Shown here: positions 1 through 6,013 of the stretch, piece after piece
Position numbering within the stretch: the stretch's first letter is position 1
Layout: every line of letters starts with the position of its first letter
Assembly: GCA_021156385.1 (NCBI GenBank)
Contig: JAJNDL010000009.1
Span: 1-15,861 of the forward strand
Length of the DNA stretch: 15,861 bases
Reading direction: 5' to 3'
Source of the DNA: Moraxellaceae bacterium
GTDB taxonomy: Bacteria > Pseudomonadota > Gammaproteobacteria > Pseudomonadales > Moraxellaceae
Notes under the pieces: model-generated
What the model was told of the DNA's origin: nothing
The model's database searches: none
What the model saw: the letters and a program-made list of their open reading frames with translations, nothing else
Translations under genes and position numbers: made by a program

Positions 1-203
1 GCCTCGCCGTTGATGACGTTGATGAAGTCGTACACCACGCGCCGCTCGCAGCCCATGATGAGGTCGAGGTTGCGCAGGCCGACGTCGAAGTCGATGAGGG
101 CGACCTTGTGGCCGCGCTGGGCGAGGCCGGTGCCGATGGCGGCGGAGGTCGTGGTCTTGCCCACGCCGCCCTTGCCGGAAGTCACAACGATGATTTTTGC
201 CAC
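1..203 (-). CDS. minD: Septum site-determining ATPase MinD (5' part, runs off the window)
   Basis: MinD is the membrane-associated ATPase that recruits MinC to the membrane and, with MinE, oscillates to keep FtsZ rings at midcell. The first 67 residues are present. They read (V/M)AKIIVVTSGKGGVGKTTT, which contains the deviant Walker A motif KGGVGKT with its signature lysine. The switch region IDFDVGLRNLDLIMGCERR and VVYDFINVI follow, almost identical to the E. coli protein. The start is a GTG at 203, chosen because it gives the family's usual N-terminus and because AGGA lies a few bases upstream. The gene continues past base 1, and minE would be expected beyond the edge. It lies downstream of minC on the same strand but 349 bases away, and appears to have its own promoter. 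The identification is firm. Confidence 0.97.
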   Translation of the reverse strand, partial: MAKIIVVTSGKGGVGKTTTSAAIGTGLAQRGHKVALIDFDVGLRNLDLIMGCERRVVYDFINVINGE

Positions 204-262
204 GATGAAATCCTGCTGGTAGATATCGCCGGCGAAAAAACCGACGCCGTAAAAAGCGCGCG

Positions 263-291
263 AGTATTCATGAAAGCGCTGAGGTGTTCAA
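263..291 (-). promoter_or_regulatory. Candidate sigma70 promoter for minD
   Basis: On the minus strand TTGAAC (286-291) is followed by a 17-base spacer and AATACT (263-268), close to the -35 and -10 consensus. It sits in a locally AT-richer stretch about 60 bases upstream of the minD GTG. This is seen by eye only. It would let minD(E) be transcribed independently of minC. Confidence 0.5.
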
Positions 292-359
292 CACGACGCA
301 AGGGGAATTTTGTTGCGTTCTCTTTGGGCTGTGCGGACACAATGGATTTCGCCGCGTCA

Positions 360-512
360 GTGGGTCAGGCATCGGCGAGCAGCGGCAAGCAAGGTTGTCC
401 ACCCTGCGATGCTGCGCTGTGTCTGTGGGTCAGGCTTCAGCCTGACGACGTCGCCCAGTCCGGAATGCAGCGAGAATTTGCGGCGTCCTGTCAGGCTGAA
501 GCCTGACCCACA
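360..512. repeat. REP-like inverted pair between minC and minD, with a degenerate third copy
   Basis: A 23-base unit at 424-446 recurs as an exact reverse complement at 490-512, 43 bases apart. Each arm contains the palindrome GTCAGGCTGAAGCCTGAC (8-base stem, 2-base loop) flanked by TGTGGG/CCCACA. Both arms can fold alone or pair with each other, as in paired REP/BIME elements of gammaproteobacteria. A third partial copy (GTGGGTCAGGC) begins at 360. Elements of this kind are dispersed in intergenic DNA and can terminate or attenuate transcription or stabilise mRNA ends. The remaining DNA in 204-552 holds no supported gene. Confidence 0.75.
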
Positions 513-552
513 AAGCGCTCCTGCTGCCGGCATGCAAGGCGATTTGGAATGA

Positions 553-1329
553 TCAGAGCGCCACGATCTCGATTTCGCCGTCGCGCAGCAGCACCTGTGC
601 TCCCGCGCCCCAGAGCGCATGGCTGCGCAGTACATCGGCGGTGCGGTAGTGGCCGGCGACGGCAACCAGTTCCGCCTGCAGCTCGCGGCAATAGATGCGT
701 GCCTCGGTGTCGCCCTGCACGCCGGCGAGCACGCGGCCGCGCAGCGGGGCCCAGGCGTGGATGTGGCCGTCGGCCATGACCTCGGCGCCGGCGCTCACCG
801 GAGCGAGCAGCACGAGGTCGCCCTCGGCATAGATCTGCTGGCCGCCGCGCACCGGCTGCGCGATGACGCGCGTGCGGCGCGGGGCGGCCGGTGCGGCAGC
901 CTGCGGGTTGCTGCCGGCGGCGGTGCTTTCCGCGGCCCCGGGCCCCGCGGCAGGAGCGCCGTCTGCGGCAGCGGGGGCGGGCGCTTCGGCCTGGCGCTCG
1001 CGCGGACGCAGCGGCAGCAGCGCCAGGCCGAGTTTCGCCGCCTGCGCGAGGTCTTCGGGGCGCTGCGCACGCACGGCGACCGGATGCAGCGTGTGCACGC
1101 GGCAGATGGCGACCAGCGTGGCGAGGTCGAGGGCGCCGTCGGCCTCCTCCAGTTTCTCCAGGGCGAGCACCACGGGCGCGTTGCGCAGCAGCGAGGCCGA
1201 CTGCGCCATGCGTGCGGCGAGTTCCTGCGAGAAGGCGGCGGTATCGGTGCCGGTGATTTCCAGCACGGTGAAGGTGAAGGCGCTGCCTTTCATGAGGAAG
1301 GCAGGTCGGACAGCGGGCGTGGCGTTCAT
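553..1329 (-). CDS. minC: Septum site-determining protein MinC
   Basis: MinC is the FtsZ polymerisation inhibitor of the Min system, brought to the polar membrane by MinD. The protein is 258 residues, near the usual 230-270. Residues about 10-105 form the N-terminal FtsZ-inhibiting domain (FLMKGSAFTFTVLEI at the start). Residues about 112-150 are an Ala/Pro-rich linker. Residues about 152-258 are the beta-helical C-terminal domain, with RVIAQPVRGGQQIYAEGDL, GAEVMADGHIHAWAPLRGRVLAG and ARIYCRELQAELVAVAGHYR; the RSGQ-type MinD-binding turn reads VRGGQQ. The ATG at 1329 is preceded by a clear GAGGGG ribosome site. The order minC then minD is normal, but the spacing is not: these genes are usually a few tens of bases apart, and here a REP-like pair separates them. 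Confidence 0.95.
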   Translation of the reverse strand: MNATPAVRPAFLMKGSAFTFTVLEITGTDTAAFSQELAARMAQSASLLRNAPVVLALEKLEEADGALDLATLVAICRVHTLHPVAVRAQRPEDLAQAAKLGLALLPLRPRERQAEAPAPAAADGAPAAGPGAAESTAAGSNPQAAAPAAPRRTRVIAQPVRGGQQIYAEGDLVLLAPVSAGAEVMADGHIHAWAPLRGRVLAGVQGDTEARIYCRELQAELVAVAGHYRTADVLRSHALWGAGAQVLLRDGEIEIVAL

Positions 1330-1358
1330 CGTGCCCCTCGACTTTGAAAAAGGCGCGA

Positions 1359-1387
1359 CTTATAGCCGGCGCCGGCAGGGCACGCAA
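1359..1387 (-). promoter_or_regulatory. Candidate promoter of minC
   Basis: On the minus strand TTGCGT (1382-1387) and TATAAG (1359-1364) are separated by 17 bases. The -10 lies 30 bases upstream of the minC ATG, giving a short leader that contains the GAGGGG ribosome site. The GC-rich spacer carries the palindrome GCCGGCGCCGGC. This is judged by eye. Confidence 0.5.
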
Positions 1388-1456
1388 GCCGGCACCGCGC
1401 GGACGCTGGCGGCGGCGGCGCAAAAATCGGAACGCACGCGCCGGGCGGCCACCACG

Positions 1457-2140
1457 CTAGCGCGTCACCCAGCCGCCGCAGAGCGGGAACACCTGGCCGA
1501 CGAAGCAGTTGGCTGCCTCGCTGCAGAGATAGGCGGCGAATTGCGCGTCCTCGCGCGCGGCGACGAGGCGGCCGAGCGGCACCTCGCGCCGCAGCCGTTC
1601 CAGGAAGGCCGGGTTGGCCTGCACCTGCGGCGGAAAATACGTCGGGTTCTCCACGAAGTTCTGCGCGATGGCGTTGACCTGCACGTTGTGCGACGCCGCC
1701 TCCACGCCCACCGCCTGGATGTAGGCGAGCTGCGCGCCGCGCGCGGCGCTGTAGCTGGAGGCGCGCTTCATGCCGCGCAGCGCCGCGGCCGAGCCGATGG
1801 CCAGCACCTTGCCGGCGCGCCGCTCCAGCATCTGCGGCAGCACGGCGCGCGTGAGGCGCATGAGCGGATGCACCAGGGTCGCGAACACGTTCTCCCACTC
1901 GAGGTCGTCGACCTCGGTCACCGCCGTGGCGGGCGCGGGCAGGGCGAGGTTGGCGAGCAGCACGTCGATGCGCCCGGCGTCGCGCACGATGGCCTCGGCG
2001 GCTTCCGGTTCGCGCAGGTCGCCGGTCACCGCCAGCACTTCGGCGCCGGCCTCGGCGAAGACCTCGCGCAGCGCGGGACCCATGAAGGCGTCGGCCTGGG
2101 TGAGGAGTACCCGTTTTCCGGTGAGCGTGATCACGGTCAT
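1457..2140 (-). CDS. Halohydrin dehalogenase-like SDR-fold protein
   Basis: This 227-residue protein has the short-chain dehydrogenase fold but the sequence signatures of halohydrin dehalogenases (haloalcohol/epoxide lyases, EC 4.5.1.-), which interconvert vicinal haloalcohols and epoxides without a nucleotide cofactor. Near the N-terminus T14-QADA-F19-M-G21 fits T-X4-F-X-G, which replaces the glycine-rich NAD(P)-binding loop. The catalytic segment S117-X12-Y130-X3-R134 has Arg where ordinary SDRs have Lys. The C-terminal part (AIAQNFVENPTYFPP, then VGQVFPLCGGW) parallels the halide-pocket loop and C-terminus of HheC, whose triad is S132/Y145/R149, a constant offset of 15. The ATG at 2140 is chosen because GGAAG lies 7 bases upstream and the longer reading adds only low-complexity residues. 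No pathway partners are adjacent, and the native substrate is unknown. It could also be a related non-dehalogenating member. Confidence 0.82.
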   Translation of the reverse strand: MTVITLTGKRVLLTQADAFMGPALREVFAEAGAEVLAVTGDLREPEAAEAIVRDAGRIDVLLANLALPAPATAVTEVDDLEWENVFATLVHPLMRLTRAVLPQMLERRAGKVLAIGSAAALRGMKRASSYSAARGAQLAYIQAVGVEAASHNVQVNAIAQNFVENPTYFPPQVQANPAFLERLRREVPLGRLVAAREDAQFAAYLCSEAANCFVGQVFPLCGGWVTR

Positions 2141-2251
2141 CTGATTGCTTCCTGCAAGAACAGGCGCGCCGCAAGAATGCGGACGGCCAAGGAAAGGAGA
2201 GGAGCGCGGCGCCGGCGCGCGCAAGCAGGAGCGCGCCGGCGCCGGCCTGGC

Positions 2252-2461
2252 TTAGTGCCGGCTGCTGCGGCGCCGGCCCGGGGCGATGCCGCCGCTGTCG
2301 TCGCGGCGGATGCCGCCCTCGATCTGCGTCTCGTTGCGCTGCGTGCCGCGCTGGAACTCGCGGTTGCCGAAATCCTGGCGGTTCTCGCCGCGCTGCCGGG
2401 CCTGGTCTTCGCGGCTCTGTTCGCGCGCCTTCTCTTTCGGGTCCTGGCGTTGGCTGGCCAT
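2252..2461 (-). CDS. Small, highly hydrophilic Arg/Gln/Glu-rich protein, unknown function
   Basis: This 69-residue protein is dominated by Arg, Gln, Glu, Asp, Gly and Asn. It has no hydrophobic segment and so is probably disordered in solution. Its N-terminal half is charged and heptad-poor (MASQRQDPKEKAREQSRED), and its tail is Gly/Arg-rich. A strong AGGAGGAG ribosome site sits 6 bases before the ATG at 2461, the best argument that it is real. It lies 111 bases upstream of the halohydrin dehalogenase-like gene on the same strand and may be cotranscribed with it. It is divergent from dps across a 215-base gap. The composition resembles small stress-linked hydrophilic proteins, but no family is recognised and no function is claimed. 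Confidence 0.6.
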   Translation of the reverse strand: MASQRQDPKEKAREQSREDQARQRGENRQDFGNREFQRGTQRNETQIEGGIRRDDSGGIAPGRRRSSRH

Positions 2462-2475
2462 GATGCTCCTCCTGC

Positions 2476-2571
2476 GGGAATGCGTGTGCGGGGAATGCGT
2501 GGTCCGGAGCCCGGCCGGGCCCCGGCTGCAGGAAGCTTAGATGAAGCAGGCCGCGGCGGCGGTCCGGAGCC
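2476..2571. repeat. Two short direct-repeat pairs in the divergent promoter region
   Basis: GGGAATGCGT occurs at 2476-2485 and again at 2491-2500, a 15-base period. GGTCCGGAGCC occurs at 2501-2511 and 2561-2571, exactly 60 bases apart, and contains the palindrome TCCGGA. Both pairs lie between the divergently transcribed hydrophilic protein gene and dps. They could be protein-binding sites, but this is inference. Confidence 0.35.
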
Positions 2572-2626
2572 GGCGGAACTTGGCGCATGAAGTGTGCTCT
2601 GTCCGGCTTCTCCTTCTCCCTTGCTC

Positions 2627-2635
2627 TGCTAGGAT
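2627..2635 (+). promoter_or_regulatory. Possible extended -10 element for dps
   Basis: TGCTAGGAT (TG at 2627-2628, hexamer TAGGAT at 2630-2635) looks like an extended -10 box about 40 bases upstream of the dps start. No convincing -35 is present, which is compatible with either extended -10 or stationary-phase sigma recognition. Judged by eye. Confidence 0.3.
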
Positions 2636-2676
2636 GGGCCAACCTCTTCCATTCTTTCTTTCGCCATGGAATCGCG

Positions 2677-3213
2677 ATGAAAAACGCCAAGAAAGCCGCC
2701 TCCCCCAAGAAGACCGCAGGCGCCCGCAGGAACGGTGCAGGACTCCCCATCGACATCGGCATTTCCGAGGAACAGCGCGGCCGGATCGCCGCCGGCCTGT
2801 CCCGGCTGCTGGCCGACAGCTACACGCTCTACCTGATGACGCACAACTTCCACTGGAACGTCACCGGGCCCATGTTCAACACGCTGCACGTCATGTTCAT
2901 GCAGCAGTACACCGAGCAGTGGAACGCACTCGACATGATCGCCGAGCGCATCCGCGCGCTGGGCTTCCCGGCGCCCGGCACCTACCGGGAGTTCGTCAAG
3001 CTCGCCTCCATCAAGGAGGTCGAGGGCCAGCCGAAGGCGCTCGACATGGTCCGGCACCTGGTGGCGGCGCAGGAGGCCACGGCGCGCACCGCGCGCAGCC
3101 TCTTCGACCTCGTCGGCGATGCCAACGACCAGCCCACCGCCGACCTGCTCACCCAGCGCCTCGACGTGCACGAGAAAACGGCCTGGATGCTGCGCAGCCT
3201 GCTCGAGGAGTGA
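2677..3213 (+). CDS. dps: Dps-family DNA-protecting ferritin-like protein
   Basis: Dps proteins form 12-subunit cages that oxidise and store iron with H2O2, and many bind DNA. The protein is 178 residues, typical for the family. Residues 1-19 form a Lys/Arg-rich tail (K2, K5, K6, K11, K12, R17, R18), the kind that mediates DNA binding. The four-helix core from about residue 30 contains H56[15 protein letters not shown] and [12 protein letters not shown]. The ferroxidase positions equivalent to E. coli H51, H63, D78 and E82 are present as H59, H71, D86 and E90. The position of D67 is Met75, so the intersubunit site is altered. The start at 2677 gives the basic tail; an in-frame upstream extension would add a hydrophobic stretch not expected in Dps. 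The ribosome site (GGA) is weak. A TetR gene follows 10 bases after the stop. Confidence 0.9.
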   Translation: MKNAKKAASPKKTAGARRNGAGLPIDIGISEEQRGRIAAGLSRLLADSYTLYLMTHNFHWNVTGPMFNTLHVMFMQQYTEQWNALDMIAERIRALGFPAPGTYREFVKLASIKEVEGQPKALDMVRHLVAAQEATARTARSLFDLVGDANDQPTADLLTQRLDVHEKTAWMLRSLLEE

Positions 3214-3223
3214 GGAGCGGCGC

Positions 3224-3898
3224 ATGAGCAAGTATTCCGGATCCCATGGCGACCAGGCCGGCCTGCCGCGCGGTCGCAGCAGCCTCGCTCCCGAAGAGGC
3301 GCGCGAAGCACAACGCCGGCGCATCGTGCGTGCCGCCATCTCCGCCTTTGCCGAACTCGGCTACGTCAACACCACCATCGCCGACATCGTCGGGCGCGCG
3401 CGCGTGGCGCGCCAGGTGTTCTACGAACTCTATCCCTCCAAGGAAGACTGCTTCCTCGACGCCGAGGCCTTCGGCCGCGCCGCCCTGTTCGGCGTGGTCT
3501 TCGCGCCCTGGGGCGTGCCGGAGGCCATCACGCCGCGCAGCGATGCCTGGATCCGTGCGCCCTGGCGCGCCTACCTGCGCACCTGCGTCGAGGAGCAGGA
3601 GTTCTCGCGTGCCTGGGCGGTGGAGTTCCCCAATGCCGGGCCGCGCACGCTGACGCTGCGCAACAGCCTCTTCGAGGAATTCGGCAAGCTGCTCAGGCAG
3701 GGGCACGAGCGTGCCCTGCAACAGGCACCGGAGTGCTGGGCGCCCGTCCCCGAGCGGCTCTACGAAGCGGCGTTCGCCGGGGGCTACGAGCTCGTCTACC
3801 GCCTCATCTGCGCGCACCGCTATGCGGAAATACCGGCCCTCGAGGACGACATCGTCGACTTCACCTGCCGGGTGCTGGGCTACCGACCGCCCGCCTGA
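3224..3898 (+). CDS. TetR/AcrR-family transcriptional regulator
   Basis: This 224-residue protein has an N-terminal TetR helix-turn-helix at about residues 31-77: QRRRIVRAAISAFAELGY, then TTIADIVGRARVARQVFYELY and PSKEDCFLDA. The C-terminal two-thirds is the variable, mostly helical ligand-binding and dimerisation domain, so the effector cannot be predicted. The ATG at 3224 follows a GAGGAG ribosome site 6 bases upstream. The gene begins 10 bases after the Dps stop codon, so the two are almost certainly cotranscribed, and the regulator may control this unit. Residues 1-27, ahead of the DNA-binding domain, are a polar extension. Confidence 0.9.
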   Translation: MSKYSGSHGDQAGLPRGRSSLAPEEAREAQRRRIVRAAISAFAELGYVNTTIADIVGRARVARQVFYELYPSKEDCFLDAEAFGRAALFGVVFAPWGVPEAITPRSDAWIRAPWRAYLRTCVEEQEFSRAWAVEFPNAGPRTLTLRNSLFEEFGKLLRQGHERALQQAPECWAPVPERLYEAAFAGGYELVYRLICAHRYAEIPALEDDIVDFTCRVLGYRPPA

Positions 3899-4015
3899 AC
3901 GCCGGTCCGCCGTGGCGGCGCCCACCCCGAAGGGCGGGCCGCAGTTCGTCTGTCATGCCGATTCCCCCGGATTACGGCTGGCATGATGGCCGCCGATTGC
4001 GCAGAATCACCCCGT

Positions 4016-4039
4016 CACCCCTGAATGGCTGTAGGGGTG
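4016..4039 (+). promoter_or_regulatory. Hairpin in the leader of the AraC-type regulator gene
   Basis: CACCCCT (4016-4022) pairs perfectly with AGGGGTG (4033-4039) across a 10-base loop. Upstream, TCATGCC (3953-3959) is mirrored by GGCATGA (3980-3986). There is no T-tract, so this is not a classical terminator. It may be a leader structure or a binding site. The rest of the 204-base gap between the tetR and araC-type genes shows nothing else convincing. Confidence 0.3.
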
Positions 4040-4102
4040 GGGAGCCACGGGCAGGAGCCCGGACTGACCGAAAAACAAGAAAAGCCCGAGCTTGACTTAG
4101 TC

Positions 4103-5146
4103 ATGAAGAATTTCTGTCAAGACATTCATATTCCCCTGTTCGTCCTGCAAATGCCGCAGAAGACCCTGGCCCGCTTCGGCGCCAGCCAGCAGCACTGGAT
4201 CGAGTTCCTGCGCGCGCGGCTCAACATCGAGCTCAGCGAGAGCAATCTCACCGACACGCTGATCAGCCTCGACGATTTCTGCCAGGTGTTCCGGCAGACG
4301 CGCACGGCCATCGGCAAGGACCGTTTCCTTGCGGCCTACGTCGAGGACATCCGTGCCCGCCACATGGGGCCCATCGGCCTTGCCATGGAGGCGGCGCCCA
4401 CCATCGACGACAGCCTCGACCTCTGGGTGCGCAACATCGGCCTGCTGATGCCGGTGGCGCGCATCACGCCGCGCGAGGACGCCACCCAGCGCACCTTCGA
4501 GCTCGAGCTCACCGAGAGCCTGGGCGACATCACGCAGACCTGGCTCGAGCTCGCGCTGCTGATGAGCGCGGCCATCATCCGCAACCTCGCCGGCGGCCAG
4601 GTGCACGCGCAGATCCGCATTGCCCACGCCGCCGACCTGCCGCCGGAGTTCTACCGCGACAACTTCGGCTTCACGCCGGTGTTCGGCCAGCCGCGCTATG
4701 CGCTGGTGTTCGAGCGCACCGAGACCGCCAAGGTCAACGACTACTACGCGCCGCTGATGTACCAGCAGGCCCTGCGCGGCATCGAGGCGTTGCGCGAGAA
4801 CATCGAGAGCCAGTCCCGCGTCAGCCACCGCGTGCGCCAGTTCCTGGTGCGCGCCGCCGAGGCCGCAACCTTCCCGGCGCTGGAGGAAGTCGCCGAGCAG
4901 TTCAACATGTCGGTGCGCACCTTCACGCGGCGCCTGCAGGAAGAGGGCTCGAGCTTCCGCGACATGCGCAACCAGATCCAGATCGAGACGGCCAAGCGCC
5001 TGCTGCGCAAGTCGACGCTGCCCATCAAGGCCATCGTCGAACGTGCCGGTTTCAGCAATACCGCGGCCTTCTCGCGCGCCTTCCACCTCGCCAACGGCCA
5101 GACGCCCATGGAGTACCGCAAGGGCACGGACAACGCCAAGGGCTAG
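4103..5146 (+). CDS. AraC/XylS-family regulator with arabinose_bd-type N-terminal domain
   Basis: This 347-residue protein belongs to the OruR/ArgR-like group of AraC regulators: a long N-terminal sensing domain (about residues 10-210) resembling arabinose_bd (PF12625), followed by a C-terminal double helix-turn-helix at about 260-342. The DNA-binding part is well preserved: FPALEEVAEQFNMSVRTFTRRLQEEG (first HTH), then AKRLLRKSTLPIKAIVERAGFSNTAAFSRAFH and the closing GQTPMEYRK. Such proteins often regulate catabolic genes, but the ligand cannot be read here. The start at 4103 (MKNFCQD) is preferred; an in-frame start at 4025 would add 26 polar residues, and neither has a strong ribosome site. 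No neighbouring enzyme operon points to a target. Confidence 0.9.
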   Translation: MKNFCQDIHIPLFVLQMPQKTLARFGASQQHWIEFLRARLNIELSESNLTDTLISLDDFCQVFRQTRTAIGKDRFLAAYVEDIRARHMGPIGLAMEAAPTIDDSLDLWVRNIGLLMPVARITPREDATQRTFELELTESLGDITQTWLELALLMSAAIIRNLAGGQVHAQIRIAHAADLPPEFYRDNFGFTPVFGQPRYALVFERTETAKVNDYYAPLMYQQALRGIEALRENIESQSRVSHRVRQFLVRAAEAATFPALEEVAEQFNMSVRTFTRRLQEEGSSFRDMRNQIQIETAKRLLRKSTLPIKAIVERAGFSNTAAFSRAFHLANGQTPMEYRKGTDNAKG

Positions 5147-5334
5147 CGCGGCGGCGCATGCGCGCCATTCCTTTCTCCCGTGCTCGCCGGCCCGGCAGGC
5201 GGCCGCGGTCGCCCGGGTTGCCAAGCCCGCGCCCGCGGGCGTATGTATGGGCCGGATGCCGGCGCAGCGGCGACCATGGATCAGCCAGGCGCCGCGGCCG
5301 GAGGCACGCGGCGCTGCAACGCGGGGGAGAGGGG

Positions 5335-5868
5335 ATGAAGCGGATTGCCCGGGCCTGTGCCCTGGCCCTGCTGGCCGGCAGCATGGCTGCCGCCGACGCC
5401 GGCCAGCGCAAGGTCGCCGGAAAGGCGAAGGCCGGGCCGGCGGCCCGCACGGCCGCACCGTCCGCGCAGGCGCAGAAGGATGCCGCCGCCGTCGCCGCGC
5501 TCAGCGGCACCGCCTGGCGCGTGACCTGCAGCCTCTGCGACCGCCAGCTTTTTTCCCCGTATTTCCTGCTCCTGCGCGCCGACATGCAGATCGGCAGCAA
5601 TCTCGCCGCGCCGGTGGCCTGGGATTTCCGGACCGCGCCCGGCACCTGGCGGGTGCATAACGGCGAACTCTTCATCGAGTGGCAGCAGGGCTCGGTGCAG
5701 GCCTACACCCTGGACACCCTGGACCAGGAGCGCCTCACCGGCCTCAACCAGGACAACCAGCAGCAGGTGATGTCGAAGGTGGCGCTGCCCAGGCCCGGGC
5801 CCGGCCGCGGCGCCCCGGCCGCGCCGGCCTCCAGCCGCGAGGCGGACGCACTCCTCGAAGGCCTCTGA
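5335..5868 (+). CDS. Exported protein of unknown function with a CxxC motif
   Basis: This 177-residue protein begins with a typical signal peptide: MKRIAR, a hydrophobic core ALALLAGSMAAA, and a likely cleavage near ADA-GQ. An Ala/Lys-rich linker follows to about residue 55. The folded part starts at SGTAWRVTCSLCDRQLFSPYFLL; its only CxxC (TCSLC) could bind a metal or form a disulfide. A beta-rich middle reads GTWRVHNGELFIEWQQGSVQAYTLDTLD, reminiscent of a small lipocalin-like or lipid/ligand-binding barrel, but the resemblance is weak. The tail is Pro/Ala/Gly-rich. A purine-rich GGGGGAGAGGGG precedes the ATG. It lies downstream of the AraC-type regulator on the same strand, 188 bases away. 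No family is recognised. Confidence 0.65.
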   Translation: MKRIARACALALLAGSMAAADAGQRKVAGKAKAGPAARTAAPSAQAQKDAAAVAALSGTAWRVTCSLCDRQLFSPYFLLLRADMQIGSNLAAPVAWDFRTAPGTWRVHNGELFIEWQQGSVQAYTLDTLDQERLTGLNQDNQQQVMSKVALPRPGPGRGAPAAPASSREADALLEGL

Positions 5869-5895
5869 GCCGGGGCGGGGCAGGCGCCGGGGGGC

Positions 5896-5942
5896 GGGCA
5901 CCGGTCCGCTGCATCGCCCGCAGTGGCGCTTGGTCGGTGCCC
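5896..5942 (+). terminator. Possible weak terminator hairpin after the exported-protein gene
   Basis: GGGCACCG (5896-5903) and CGGTGCCC (5935-5942) form a perfect 8-base stem with a 31-base loop, followed by GTTTG rather than a real T-tract. It lies 28 bases after the stop at 5868. Closer to the next gene a smaller hairpin GTACGC-GGCG-GCGTAC (5982-5997) sits just before the ribosome site. Evidence for termination is weak. Confidence 0.25.
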
Positions 5943-6013
5943 GTTTGCCCTCCGGCCCGGGCCTGCGCAGGATGGCGGAAAGTACGCGGCGGCGTACGCT
6001 CCAGGAAGGAACT

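Noticed and set aside
424..512. CRISPR-like array from the repeated GTGGGTCAGGC units
   Set aside because: There are only two full units, in opposite orientation, each itself palindromic, and no spacers of regular size. REP-like elements fit better.
863..2590. 575-residue open frame on the plus strand
   Set aside because: It runs antisense to minC, the halohydrin dehalogenase-like gene and the small hydrophilic gene. Its composition is Arg/Ala/Gly/His-rich with no domain, typical of an antisense frame in GC-rich DNA.
1326..2762. 478-residue open frame on the minus strand overlapping the halohydrin dehalogenase-like gene
   Set aside because: It is Arg/Ala-rich throughout and shares the DNA of a gene with convincing catalytic motifs in another frame.
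4093..4098. TTGACT as a -35 box for the AraC-type gene
   Set aside because: It lies only 10 bases before the chosen start codon, so a matching -10 would fall inside the coding sequence.
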